The translations under genes were made by a program, and so were the position numbers. A stretch of 64,000 bases of DNA. It comes from Gordonia sputi NBRC 100414 (GTDB lineage: Bacteria > Actinomycetota > Actinomycetes > Mycobacteriales > Mycobacteriaceae). The notes under the pieces were generated by a model. It saw only the letters and a list, made by a program, of their open reading frames with translations, did no database searches and had not been told where the DNA came from. Where the stretch lies: NCBI RefSeq assembly GCF_000248055.1, contig NZ_BAFC01000083.1, positions 1-64,000 of the forward strand, given 5' to 3'. Positions 1 to 7,792 of this stretch are shown piece by piece (position 1 is the first letter of the stretch; the number at the start of each line of letters is the position of its first letter).

Positions 1-1
1 C

Positions 2-157
2 CGTTCGTGGTGCGTAGCGACCCACTTCGACTTCGATTCGGCATTCGTGGGCTGCTCCCCAACCGCGTGTGACGATCTCATCACCAACGAGTCGTTAGAG
101 GTTTGGGAAGTTTCACCTACAGCGGACATTACTGTGAATGGAGATCGCCTGAATTGA
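2..157 (+). CDS. Possible C-terminal end of an uncharacterised protein (cut by window start)
   Basis: The second forward frame is open from the left edge to a TGA at 155-157 and would encode about 51 residues with a natural-looking acidic composition (for example DFDSAFVG and LEVWEVSP). The first 30 or so codons favour G or C in the third position; the last 20 do so less. There is no start codon inside the window, so this can only be the tail of a gene that begins upstream. I do not recognise the family. Positions 158-281 show no further coding signal. Confidence 0.35.
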   Translation, partial: RSWCVATHFDFDSAFVGCSPTACDDLITNESLEVWEVSPTADITVNGDRLN

Positions 158-281
158 AAGACCGCTCCGATGGACGCGTGTCGGTCTGGACCAGTGGAGA
201 GCTACTCTCTGTTTGCGACGATATGCTCCATCCACGGCGCTCGGACGCCCCACCGCCAGTCGTGAGTCCGGAGGTACCGCG

Positions 282-908
282 ATGATGTCAGACGACGAGA
301 CCTTCGAGGCCATTGCCGATGAACGACGCTCGCTCGCAAACACATTGGCAACACTGACACCGGCTCAGTGGGATCACACGTCGCTATGTGGCGAGTGGAC
401 CGTCCGCGACGTCGCAGCACATCTCGTGGCACCACTGGTGATTCCGATCTGGCGCTTTGGCGTGCTCATGCTTCGCGCCCGCGGCAATTTCGACGAGGCC
501 AACAAAATGATGACCGACATGGTGGTACGCCAGCACGGCACCGAGCTGGTCTCACTCCTCCGCGACCGCGCCGACAAGCGTTTCACGCCGCCTGGCCGGG
601 GTCCCGCTGCTCCCCTGACCGACATCGTCGTGCATGCGCTCGATATCTGTCGCCCCTTGGGGTTTGCACGCAGTTCGCCCGACGACCGTCGCGTCGTCGT
701 TCTCGATTACGTCACCGGTCTCCGCGGGCGCGACGCGTTTACGCATTCCGCTGCTGCGGTGCGGTGGGAGGCCACCGATATCGACTGGCGTCACGGCGAC
801 GGACCGACCGTGCGCGGGACGGCGGATACGTTGATGCTCGCTATCACGGGACGACGCAGCGTCATCGACGAGTTGTCCGGTGATGGCGTGAGTCTTCTGG
901 GCGCGTAG
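282..908 (+). CDS. DinB/maleylpyruvate-isomerase N-terminal domain protein (TIGR03083-like)
   Basis: The product of about 208 residues starts at ATG 282 (or the adjacent ATG 285), placed by a strong GGAGGT at 270-275. The N-terminal helix bundle has the usual actinobacterial features of this family: an ERRSLA helix, then TPAQWDHTSLCGEWTVRDVAAHL, whose last His is a typical metal-ligand position, and a later VHALDICRPLG with a second His. Relatives are metal-binding, often thought to be mycothiol-dependent enzymes, but the substrate of this clade is unknown. It stands alone upstream of a TetR gene read in the same direction; nothing links the two except proximity. The longer frame from 213 lacks a ribosome site and is not preferred. 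Confidence 0.75.
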   Translation: MMSDDETFEAIADERRSLANTLATLTPAQWDHTSLCGEWTVRDVAAHLVAPLVIPIWRFGVLMLRARGNFDEANKMMTDMVVRQHGTELVSLLRDRADKRFTPPGRGPAAPLTDIVVHALDICRPLGFARSSPDDRRVVVLDYVTGLRGRDAFTHSAAAVRWEATDIDWRHGDGPTVRGTADTLMLAITGRRSVIDELSGDGVSLLGA

Positions 909-1109
909 CCCTCTGATGGTGAATCATTCGACTATGCCGGTTCGCGCAAATAGGCCGTCACGTATTACGCTGTCTCGCAGGACTATTGAGCGTCCAGTGC
1001 GGTGCAGGCGGCGGCTTCGATGCATATACCCCACCGGCCATGTTCACAAGTTATCTGTAACGCTGCGAGGCCATCCAGCGTCGACCAGACATGCCGTGAT
1101 TTGCGGCGC

Positions 1110-1127
1110 CTACCGACCGGTAGGTAG
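1110..1127. promoter_or_regulatory. TetR-type operator palindrome
   Basis: CTACCGACCGGTAGGTAG is an 18-bp inverted repeat matching its reverse complement at 16 of 18 positions. It lies 58 bp before the start of the TetR gene at 1185. Palindromes of this size with an ACCGGT core are common TetR operators, so autorepression is the likely role. The 276-bp stretch from 909 to 1184 holds nothing else that I recognise. Confidence 0.65.
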
Positions 1128-1184
1128 CCTGAGTCGGCCCGCAAACCCCTTGCTCGCAGACCAGAATTGTTCACAGAGGAACCG

Positions 1185-1742
1185 ATGACCAACCAAACAG
1201 ACACCCGCGGCCAGATCATGGACGCGTTCACCGATCAACTTGCCGCCACCGGCTACCCGGGCATCTCCCTGGTCGAGGTCGCGCGCACAGTCGGAATCCG
1301 CAAACCCTCCATCTACCACCACTTTCCCGGAGGCAAGGAAGACCTGTACGCCGGAGTGGCCGAGCGCTACATCGAGGACACGAGCGCCCGAATGCGCGCC
1401 GCCCTCGACAACGACGGCCCCCTGACACACCGACTGATCGCGCTAGCGAAGGCAACCGCCGATGACGGTGGAACGGTCAGCTTCGAGCAACGCATCTACG
1501 ACACCCTCGGCCAGGTCAGCGAGACCACGAAGAACCGCATCTCCGAGCTCTACGTGAACGGCTTGCTCGAACCAGTTGTCGAGCTGTTTGCCGCCGCGGT
1601 CGCAGATGGCGAGGTCAAGGGAGATCCACAGTTCCTGATGAACGCCTTCCTGCACCTCACCCGCGCCAGCGACCTCGACTCCGGGCCAGACAACGCCGAG
1701 CGAATCGTCTCGCTCTTCCTCGACGGCGCGCGCCCGCGGTAA
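1185..1742 (+). CDS. TetR/AcrR family transcriptional regulator
   Basis: A protein of 185 residues. The N-terminal helix-turn-helix is typical of TetR: GQIMDAFTDQLAATGYPG, then LVEVARTVGIRKPSIYHHF, followed by the KEDLY motif that ends the DNA-binding domain. The C-terminal ligand domain (about residues 60-185) is not assignable to a known inducer. ATG 1185 is preferred over ATG 1167 because AGAGGA lies at 1175-1180. An operator-like palindrome sits 58 bp upstream, suggesting autoregulation. The downstream small membrane protein at 1808 is close enough to share the transcript and might be its target; the gene upstream, in the same direction, is a weaker candidate. Confidence 0.88.
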   Translation: MTNQTDTRGQIMDAFTDQLAATGYPGISLVEVARTVGIRKPSIYHHFPGGKEDLYAGVAERYIEDTSARMRAALDNDGPLTHRLIALAKATADDGGTVSFEQRIYDTLGQVSETTKNRISELYVNGLLEPVVELFAAAVADGEVKGDPQFLMNAFLHLTRASDLDSGPDNAERIVSLFLDGARPR

Positions 1743-1807
1743 CCCGACCGGCGGGTGTCGCCGGGACACGTGTCAGCCACAGGCAACGTCTATACAGTTG
1801 ACCCCAC

Positions 1808-2032
1808 ATGCCACACCACGACGCAGCAAGCACGGTGATGCTGATCATCAGCATCACCCTCGGCGTGGCCGCGTCCGGCTGCGCACTCGCCGCCGCCTAC
1901 GTCTACCTTCACGAAAACCCCAAGCGCGACAACATCGCTCGCGATCATCTTGCTCGACGCTGGCTCATCGCCACCGCCGTTCTCGGGTTCTCAGTTGTCC
2001 TCATGCGATTCGTTTGGCTGCTGGTGCGGTAG
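1808..2032 (+). CDS. Small two-helix membrane protein
   Basis: A 74-residue product with two predicted membrane helices: about residues 10-33 (VMLIISITLGVAASGCALAA and on) and about residues 51-72 (LIATAVLGFSVVLMRFVWLL). They are joined by a charged loop rich in Arg and Lys (ENPKRDNIARDHLARR). The loop charge suggests that it faces the cytoplasm, with both ends outside. I recognise no family. It follows the TetR gene by 65 bp on the same strand and could be its regulatory target. Small size and lack of homology evidence keep the call moderate. Confidence 0.55.
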   Translation: MPHHDAASTVMLIISITLGVAASGCALAAAYVYLHENPKRDNIARDHLARRWLIATAVLGFSVVLMRFVWLLVR

Positions 2033-2070
2033 TTCCACGAAACCGTTGGCGAAGCAACACGATCGATGCG

Positions 2071-2526
2071 TCAGCGAAGCGACCGGCTCATCTGTTGGAG
2101 GGCCCGCAACAGCGACGCCTGTTCGACGTCGCTGAGGCCTGAGAGCATCCGCTCCTCCACCGAACGCACTGCCGCAGAGGCCTTCTCGAGCTTGCGACGC
2201 CCACGGGGCGTGAGCCGTGCAGGAAGCACTCTACCCACGGGCGCGGCGTCGGGTCTGCTGACGAAGCCATCCCGTTCCAGTCCTTGCAGTAGGACATTCA
2301 TCGCTTGACGTGTGATGAACGTGCCGCGGGCCAGTTCGGAATTCGACAGACCGGGCCGCTGCGCAAGCAGTTCAAGGCACGAGTACTGGGTCACGCTTAG
2401 TCCGAGCGGTCGGAGAACGTCCTCCATCGCCGCGCGGAGCGCGCTAGCCACCTCCTTGAGGGCATACCCCACAGAGGTCTCCAGCTCGACGGTCTCCAGT
2501 TCGACGCCGCTTCCGTCTTGACTCAT
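2071..2526 (-). CDS. MarR family transcriptional regulator
   Basis: A winged-helix regulator of 151 residues. Helices VGYALKEVASALRAAMEDVL and GLSVTQYSCLELLAQ are followed by the recognition region LSNSELARGTFITRQAMNVL and a wing-like GFVSRPDAAPVGRVLPARLTPRGRR. The start is set at ATG 2526, since the open frame upstream to 2574 runs through the operator region. It is divergent from a glyoxalase-fold gene; the 62-bp gap contains two ATGTCA-N6-TGACAT palindromes, one touching this start codon. This layout indicates a self-regulated switch that also controls the neighbour. The ligand is unknown. Confidence 0.88.
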   Translation of the reverse strand: MSQDGSGVELETVELETSVGYALKEVASALRAAMEDVLRPLGLSVTQYSCLELLAQRPGLSNSELARGTFITRQAMNVLLQGLERDGFVSRPDAAPVGRVLPARLTPRGRRKLEKASAAVRSVEERMLSGLSDVEQASLLRALQQMSRSLR

Positions 2527-2542
2527 GTCAATATACTGACAT
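2525..2542. promoter_or_regulatory. MarR operator, copy 1
   Basis: ATGTCAATATACTGACAT is an 18-bp inverted repeat with 16 of 18 symmetric positions. It overlaps the start codon of the MarR gene, so a bound dimer would block that gene directly. Confidence 0.7.
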
Positions 2543-2552
2543 ACATTGACCC

Positions 2553-2570
2553 ATGTCAGTAAGTTGACAT
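2553..2570. promoter_or_regulatory. MarR operator, copy 2
   Basis: ATGTCAGTAAGTTGACAT has the same perfect 6-bp arms as copy 1, with a non-symmetric centre. The two sites are 28 bp apart centre to centre. This one lies 18 bp before the glyoxalase-fold gene and would occlude its promoter. Confidence 0.7.
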
Positions 2571-2588
2571 TCAAATTCGGAGGAAAAC

Positions 2589-2957
2589 ATGCCCGTCAGC
2601 GGCCCCGACTTCATCTCCCTGCAAACCCGCAACCTCGAAGCGTCCCAGGCGTTCTACGAGAGGTACCTTGGCTTGGTCCGCTCGCCGGCCGGGCCACCGC
2701 ACGCGGTCGTGTTCGACACCAAGCCGATCGCCTTCGCCCTGCGAGATCTGATTCCCGGCACCGACCTCGACGCCGTCACTCAACCCGGTATCGGCGCTGC
2801 AATCTGGCTTCACGCCACAGGTGTGCAGGAGATCCACGACGCCCTCGTCGCGGACGGATACAGCATCGTGTCAGAACCCATCGACGGCCCATTCGGACGG
2901 ACATTCGCATTCGCCGACCCCGACGGTTATCACATCACTCTTCACGATCGCGCCTGA
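2589..2957 (+). CDS. Glyoxalase/VOC-fold protein under MarR control
   Basis: A 122-residue protein with paired beta-alpha-beta-beta-beta modules of the vicinal-oxygen-chelate fold: DFISLQTRNLEASQAFYERY at the start and GRTFAFADPDGYHITLHD at the end. GGAGGA at 2579-2584 supports ATG 2589. The usual first metal ligand (His after the first strand) and the last (Glu) are replaced by Ser/Leu and His. It may therefore bind metal differently or act as a binding protein. The divergent MarR gene and twin operators suggest induction by a toxic electrophile, phenolic or antibiotic. Its end overlaps the end of the convergent DUF2235 gene by 16 bp. Confidence 0.82.
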   Translation: MPVSGPDFISLQTRNLEASQAFYERYLGLVRSPAGPPHAVVFDTKPIAFALRDLIPGTDLDAVTQPGIGAAIWLHATGVQEIHDALVADGYSIVSEPIDGPFGRTFAFADPDGYHITLHDRA

Positions 2958-4156
2958 ACCGCGCCCGCCTGGTGTTGCCTGCTCACCGATGCGAAAGTCA
3001 CTACGGCAACGACGAATTTGTCACGCTCGGCGGGCGACGCCCCTAGTGCGTCGAACCACGGCATCAAGTTCGGATTCGCGGCACGCCTGATGGCAGACCG
3101 TTCCACACTGACATCACATGCGGGCGCGTAGCCGAGTCCCGGCACAGCGACCGTCGGTGCGAAGTTACGCCACCCGCCGATGAAGAGCGGAACGTACGGT
3201 GCGACTTTGCGACGTATCGACTCCTGTACCGCGCTGAACACGTTGCTGATCCGGTACGCGAACGACAGAGAATTGTGCTCGGTCACGCTCTCGTCGTCGC
3301 GACATAGAGTGGTGCCCAACCTTTTCCAGTCAATGGCCACACCTGAGCGTCGTTCATCACGAGCCGTTGCCTCAGATGCCATCCACAGCAGCGATTTGTC
3401 GGAGTAGTAGCAGTTCTCGTACCCACCCCCGACGTCGCTGTGCACACCGTCGAACCAGACCTGGCTGATGTCGGCGTGCCGGCCTCCCCAGAGGCACGGC
3501 GCGAAGACTCGTCTACGCTCGGCGATCGCCAACGCTTGCCTGGCGGTCTTCACCATCGGCGAAAGCGTCACGTCGTGGAACTTGTACTTCGCGCGCGCGA
3601 TTCCCGGAACACCCAGAGCGCCAACAGTATCGAAGACCCCGAGGAATTCGATTCGGACTTGGCCACGCCCGTGCGTGTGCTTGTCGATGGCCGCAAGCGC
3701 GCGCTCGTGCGCCGGATCGGCGGGAGTGGTCTCTGTGGAACTCTTCGCGCGCGGTCTGTTGCGGTAGAGGTCCATCGCTGTGGGCAGTTGTCCCTCCGCA
3801 ACCCCCATCGGGGTGAGCAGTCCGACATGCGCGATCAAGCCGCACAGACTCCTGGCCGTGTATGCGCCGCGGCTGAATCCGAACACAAAGATGCGGTCGC
3901 CAGGTTCGTAGTTCAGCGCGAGGAATCGATAGCAGTCGACGATCGCGTCGTCGAGGCCCACACCGAATGCGCCGGCAACGATCCGTTCGATCCGACTACC
4001 AGTCGATCCGACGCCGCGCGCGTAGTGCACGATCTGGGTCTCGCCGTCGAAGCCGCTGGGCGCAATCGAACGCGCGATCTTCTCGACGTTCGAGACGTAT
4101 CGATCGTCGGAGTTCTTCCACGTCCCGTCACAGCACACCACGAGATTCTTGGTCAT
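2942..4156 (-). CDS. DUF2235 alpha/beta-hydrolase (Tle1-like phospholipase fold)
   Basis: A 404-residue protein opening with MTKNLVVCCDGTWKN and containing the nucleophile elbow GFSRGAYTARSL at about residues 99-110, both hallmarks of DUF2235. The later WFDGVHSDVGGGY matches the family's downstream acid-bearing region. In Proteobacteria the domain occurs in type VI effector phospholipases (Tle1), but it also occurs alone in many soil bacteria. Here there is no secretion gene, VgrG or immunity gene nearby and no signal peptide, so an effector role is not supported. ATG 4156 begins the conserved motif; the frame extends to 4216 without support. Confidence 0.83.
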   Translation of the reverse strand: MTKNLVVCCDGTWKNSDDRYVSNVEKIARSIAPSGFDGETQIVHYARGVGSTGSRIERIVAGAFGVGLDDAIVDCYRFLALNYEPGDRIFVFGFSRGAYTARSLCGLIAHVGLLTPMGVAEGQLPTAMDLYRNRPRAKSSTETTPADPAHERALAAIDKHTHGRGQVRIEFLGVFDTVGALGVPGIARAKYKFHDVTLSPMVKTARQALAIAERRRVFAPCLWGGRHADISQVWFDGVHSDVGGGYENCYYSDKSLLWMASEATARDERRSGVAIDWKRLGTTLCRDDESVTEHNSLSFAYRISNVFSAVQESIRRKVAPYVPLFIGGWRNFAPTVAVPGLGYAPACDVSVERSAIRRAANPNLMPWFDALGASPAERDKFVVAVVTFASVSRQHQAGAVQARS

Positions 4157-4366
4157 GCTGTCGACGCTAGGACCCCGCCTACGCACCCACACGCGTAGCG
4201 CGGTACGTGTTCGCATGCCGATCTGCCCACGGCGCGTCTGCGTAGTAGGGCCGAATCGACGCCGATGAGAAAGAAGCCGGAACCCGGATTCATCGAGGAC
4301 CGGATGTGTCCCCTATCCCCCATAGCGTCGTCGTTGTCAGATCAACCCGCCACACAGGAGCACCTG

Positions 4367-5899
4367 ATGACGACAGCACCGCTTGAGCCCGCCGACGACA
4401 ATGTCGTCGAACTCTCCCGTGTCACCACCCGACGTTCGCCTGAATCATCGCCTGACGCAACGCCTTCCGGCTCCACGCCAGGTATTGCGGGCAAGGCACG
4501 AACAATCGCGCTGATCTGCTTGCTCGCGGCGTCGTTCATGGAACTCATGGATGCAACCGTCGTCAACGTCGCACTTCGCACGATGCAGGTCGACCTCGGC
4601 GCGTCGGCGGTGAGTCTGCAGTGGATCGTCGCGGGCTATCCCCTCACCTACGCCGTGGGCCTGATCCTCGGTGCACGACTCGGCGACAACTTCGGCCGAC
4701 GCAAGCTCTTCGTCGCCGGTCTCGCTGCGTTCGGACTCGCTTCTCTGGCATGCGGACTGGCGACCGGGCCCACCGAGCTCGTGGTCTTCCGCCTCATCCA
4801 GGGAGTGGCCGCAGCGCTGATGGTGCCGCAAGTGCTCAGCAACATCCAGGTGCTGTATCCACCGGCCGAGCGCGGTAAGGCGATGGGCATGTTCACGTCG
4901 GTCATCGGTCTCGCGGCGGTCACCGGCCCCATCCTGGGAGCCGTGATCACCAACGGCGATTGGTTCGGCTTGTCGTGGCGACCGGTGTTCCTGATCAATG
5001 TGCCGCTGGCAGTGCTCGCTATCGCGGCGGCGATCGCCTTCATTCCCGAGTCACGCTCGGCGATCAAGACACCCATCACAGCCGGTACGGCGCTGCTCCT
5101 CGGCGGCTCGTTGGCGGCGATCATGCTTCCGATCACACTCGGACCTGAAAATGATTGGCCGGCTTGGGGATTCGTCGTGATGGTTGCTGGTGTTGCCGGG
5201 CTCTGGTTGTTCGGACTCCGACAGGTGCGTTCAGCTCGGCGTGGCGTCGAACCCATGGTCCCGCCGGCCTTGTTCGCCACTCGGTCATTTTCGGTCGGAC
5301 TCGCGGCATTCACGGCGTTGATGGTCCCCACCGGCGGATACTTCCTGGTCCAGTCGTTGCACGTTCAGCTAGCGCTTGGGTGGTCGGTACTTCACGCGGG
5401 TCTCATGTGGATTCCGTTCTCGCTCGCGGTGCCCGTCTCGGCTGGTCTCGCCGCGACGGTGCTCGTCGCACGATTCGGTAAGCGGGTTTTGCAGGTCGGA
5501 GGTGCGGTGTTCATCCTCGGCATGCTGCTGATGGGCTTCGCCGAGCAGTCGGCGCATCCCGCGCTGTGGTTTGCCGCGGCTCTGACCGTCGCGGGTCTCG
5601 GCTTCGGCGGGATCGTCGGCTCGGCCGGGCTGCTGGTACTCAACGACGTTCCGGTGCGCCTCGCAGGTGCGGCGTCGGGGGTCTTCAACACCGCCCAGGC
5701 ACTCGCGGTGGCGTTCGGCGCCGCGGTCGTCGGGACCGTGTACACGTCGGTCGGAGAATCCTCGGGTCTCGAGTCCGCCTACCGCGCGTCACTGATCGTC
5801 ATGATCGGGTTCATCGTGGTGGGCGCCCTGATCGCTCAGGCCTTGCGCATCTCGACCACGACGTCCGACGCAACTGACCTCGAACCGGTGGTCGCGTAA
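4367..5899 (+). CDS. MFS drug:H+ antiporter, DHA2 (14-helix) family
   Basis: A 510-residue inner-membrane transporter with a cytoplasmic tail of about 45 residues and then 14 hydrophobic segments. Motif A appears as GARLGDNFGRRKLF after helix 2, and a motif-C-like GLAAVTGPILGAVI in helix 5 marks it as an exporter. A conserved acidic helix 1 reads FMELMDATVVNVAL, typical of EmrB/QacA relatives. ATG 4367 is chosen because CAGGAG lies 6 bp upstream; the frame is open back to 4265 without a site. It is divergent from the DUF2235 gene across 210 bp. No adjacent regulator is seen, so the substrate range is unknown. A hairpin terminator follows. Confidence 0.9.
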   Translation: MTTAPLEPADDNVVELSRVTTRRSPESSPDATPSGSTPGIAGKARTIALICLLAASFMELMDATVVNVALRTMQVDLGASAVSLQWIVAGYPLTYAVGLILGARLGDNFGRRKLFVAGLAAFGLASLACGLATGPTELVVFRLIQGVAAALMVPQVLSNIQVLYPPAERGKAMGMFTSVIGLAAVTGPILGAVITNGDWFGLSWRPVFLINVPLAVLAIAAAIAFIPESRSAIKTPITAGTALLLGGSLAAIMLPITLGPENDWPAWGFVVMVAGVAGLWLFGLRQVRSARRGVEPMVPPALFATRSFSVGLAAFTALMVPTGGYFLVQSLHVQLALGWSVLHAGLMWIPFSLAVPVSAGLAATVLVARFGKRVLQVGGAVFILGMLLMGFAEQSAHPALWFAAALTVAGLGFGGIVGSAGLLVLNDVPVRLAGAASGVFNTAQALAVAFGAAVVGTVYTSVGESSGLESAYRASLIVMIGFIVVGALIAQALRISTTTSDATDLEPVVA

Positions 5900-5924
5900 C
5901 GTCTCGCCTGCTTTCACTGCCGGA

Positions 5925-5956
5925 CGACGGGGGCCTGCACCAGCAGGCTCCCGTCG
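5925..5956 (+). terminator. Hairpin terminator after the MFS gene
   Basis: The arms at 5925-5938 and 5943-5956 pair over 14 bp with one G-U, around the loop ACCA. They lie 26 bp after the MFS stop codon. There is no long T-run, as is usual in this group. Confidence 0.65.
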
Positions 5957-6074
5957 CTGCCGTTGGCACGTGGTTGCCAACCAACTCACGGCCGACGCAC
6001 CCAGGACCGATGAGTTCCGACGCGGCGCTGAGTCACAACCTTCGAGAACCGGCGTCGACACAGAGGGACACGAG

Positions 6075-6587
6075 ATGGCCACCGAGATGTTGTTCCTGCA
6101 CGGAGCGGGCGGATTTCACGACGATCAGCCGCTTGCCGTCGCGCTGGCAAGTGAACTCGACGCGCACGTCTCGATGCCGGAGCTACCCGACGAGGACATG
6201 TCCGTCTCGGCTTGGACGTCGGCGATACGCCCCCACGTCGACGGGCTGACTGCATCCGCTGTGCTTGTGGCCCATTCGTTCGGTGCGTCGATGTTGCTCG
6301 CTCTGTTGAGCACCATGGCGACACCTCCGCCGCGCGCGTTCCTGCTGGCGATGCCGAACTGGGGCGATCAAGGCTGGGCGGTCGCCGACTACGATGTCAC
6401 CGGCGCGGAACCGACAACCGCGCTCACCCTGCATCACTGCGAGGACGACGACGTCGTCCCCGTCAGCCATGTGGCGCTCAACCAGCGGCTCCTGCCGTCA
6501 GCAGAAGTTCGCCTCCACGAAGTAGGTGGACATCAATTCGACGGATGCGCCTCGCTCGTCGCCGCCGACATTCGTGCGCACAGTTGA
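6075..6587 (+). CDS. Small alpha/beta hydrolase (RBBP9/YdeN-like)
   Basis: A 170-residue serine hydrolase. LFLHGAGGFHDD forms the oxyanion region, VAHSFGAS the nucleophile elbow (Ser near residue 61), and HCEDDDVVPVSH with GGHQFDG supply the acid and histidine of the triad. The minimal size and absence of a cap match the RBBP9/DUF1749-type group of small soluble hydrolases, whose natural substrates are mostly unknown. ATG 6075 has AGAGGG 8 bp upstream. It converges on the PPOX-fold gene with 21 bp between the stops. Confidence 0.82.
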   Translation: MATEMLFLHGAGGFHDDQPLAVALASELDAHVSMPELPDEDMSVSAWTSAIRPHVDGLTASAVLVAHSFGASMLLALLSTMATPPPRAFLLAMPNWGDQGWAVADYDVTGAEPTTALTLHHCEDDDVVPVSHVALNQRLLPSAEVRLHEVGGHQFDGCASLVAADIRAHS

Positions 6588-6608
6588 CGTCCATCACCCG
6601 ACCACCGC

Positions 6609-7040
6609 TCAGCGCAGCTTGGCGCCGTACACCCGCGTAACAGCCAGCTTGAGCAAGACGCGACGGTCGCTCACCATCACCTCGCGGTACTCAGCCCAGT
6701 CCGGATGCTCCCCCGCACCGAGGCGGTAGTAGTCGACCAACGCGTCGACCTCCGGACCGTCAGGATCGCTCGACGGACCGATCAGCTCGGCGGTTCCCTC
6801 GGCCGTCGCCCACGTAAAGCCGTCGGCGCTGGTGTATTCGATGGCGGCCCGTGGATCTCGGCGAAGATTTTTGGTTTTCGCACGTCCGTCGGTCATGGAC
6901 ACGTAGATCGTGTCGGCCTCACGGTCGTACACCGAGGTGACCGGTGAGAGTTGAGGAAGTCCGTTCGCCTTGATCGTGGCGAGGATGGCGATCGACGTGT
7001 CGGCGATCAGGTCACGGGGGTCGTACTGCTCGTCAGTCAT
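6609..7040 (-). CDS. PPOX-class F420/FMN-dependent oxidoreductase
   Basis: A 143-residue split-barrel protein. The motif LATIKANGLPQLSPVTSVYD followed by GRAKTKNLRRDPRAAIEY is typical of the small pyridoxamine-5-phosphate-oxidase-like F420-binding proteins abundant in Mycobacteriales. The conserved K-x-K-N-L-R-R-D-P segment contacts the cofactor phosphate in this family. It probably reduces or detoxifies a small molecule; the substrate cannot be read from sequence. The start is ATG 7040; the frame is open a further 21 bp to 7061. It is divergent from the LysE exporter. Confidence 0.82.
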   Translation of the reverse strand: MTDEQYDPRDLIADTSIAILATIKANGLPQLSPVTSVYDREADTIYVSMTDGRAKTKNLRRDPRAAIEYTSADGFTWATAEGTAELIGPSSDPDGPEVDALVDYYRLGAGEHPDWAEYREVMVSDRRVLLKLAVTRVYGAKLR

Positions 7041-7108
7041 GGTTGTGGCAACCGTCACCAAGCCGGGGGCATTCCCGCGCGGCGTCCACGCACCACTACC
7101 CTCTGCTG

Positions 7109-7729
7109 GTGACTTTCTCGACCTGGGCGGCGCTGCTGACTGCGTGCGTGCTGATCAGCTTCACCCCGGGCGCCGGCGCGATCAACACGATGAGCAACGC
7201 CATGAATGTCGGATTCCGACGTGCGTTCTGGGGCGTGCTCGGCCAACAGGTCGCGCTGCTCATCCAATTGCTCATCGTCGCCGCGGGACTCGGCGTCGTC
7301 ATCTCCCGATCGCACACCGCGTTCGAGGTCATCCGCTACACCGGCGCGGCCTACCTCATCTACCTCGGAATCCGACAGTTCTTCCGACGCCCCGACATGT
7401 CCGACGAGGCAAACGAATCCGTCCAGAACGAATCGGCTGCGTCGATGTTCACCCGAGGACTCTGGGTCAACCTGCTGAACCCGAAGGCGATCGTCTTCTT
7501 ACTCGCGTTCATCCCAGGATTTGTGCGCCCGAACGATCCGCAGCTGATCCAGTACGTGGTCATCGGAGTGACGATGGTGGTCGTCGACATATCCGTGATG
7601 TGGTTCTTCTTCGCCCTGATAGCACGGGGATTCGCGCGTGTCACGAGGACCGAACAGGGCCAGCGTCGCCTCAACCGTGTGTTCGGAGTTCTGTTCGTCG
7701 CCGTAGGCGTCATGCTCGCGCTTGTGTGA
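7109..7729 (+). CDS. LysE/RhtB family amino-acid exporter
   Basis: A 206-residue membrane protein with about six hydrophobic segments. The N-terminal signature SFTPGAGAINTMSNAMNVGFRRAFWGVLGQ matches the RhtB/LysE pattern P-G-P-x9-G-x-R-x-G, with slight changes. The start is placed at GTG 7109, since upstream residues are unlike the family and 206 residues is its usual length. The family exports amino acids or their analogues; the substrate is not predictable here. It probably shares a divergent promoter region with the PPOX-fold gene. Confidence 0.85.
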   Translation: MTFSTWAALLTACVLISFTPGAGAINTMSNAMNVGFRRAFWGVLGQQVALLIQLLIVAAGLGVVISRSHTAFEVIRYTGAAYLIYLGIRQFFRRPDMSDEANESVQNESAASMFTRGLWVNLLNPKAIVFLLAFIPGFVRPNDPQLIQYVVIGVTMVVVDISVMWFFFALIARGFARVTRTEQGQRRLNRVFGVLFVAVGVMLALV

Positions 7730-7792
7730 CCATGTTCGAAGGCCAGAGGGATCGAAGGCCTCACGGTTACCAGCACCATTGGAGGAGTCACG

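Noticed and set aside
2942-4156. Type VI secretion effector
   Set aside because: The DUF2235 domain is shared with Tle1 effectors, but there are no T6SS, VgrG, PAAR or immunity genes and the organism is a Gram-positive actinomycete.
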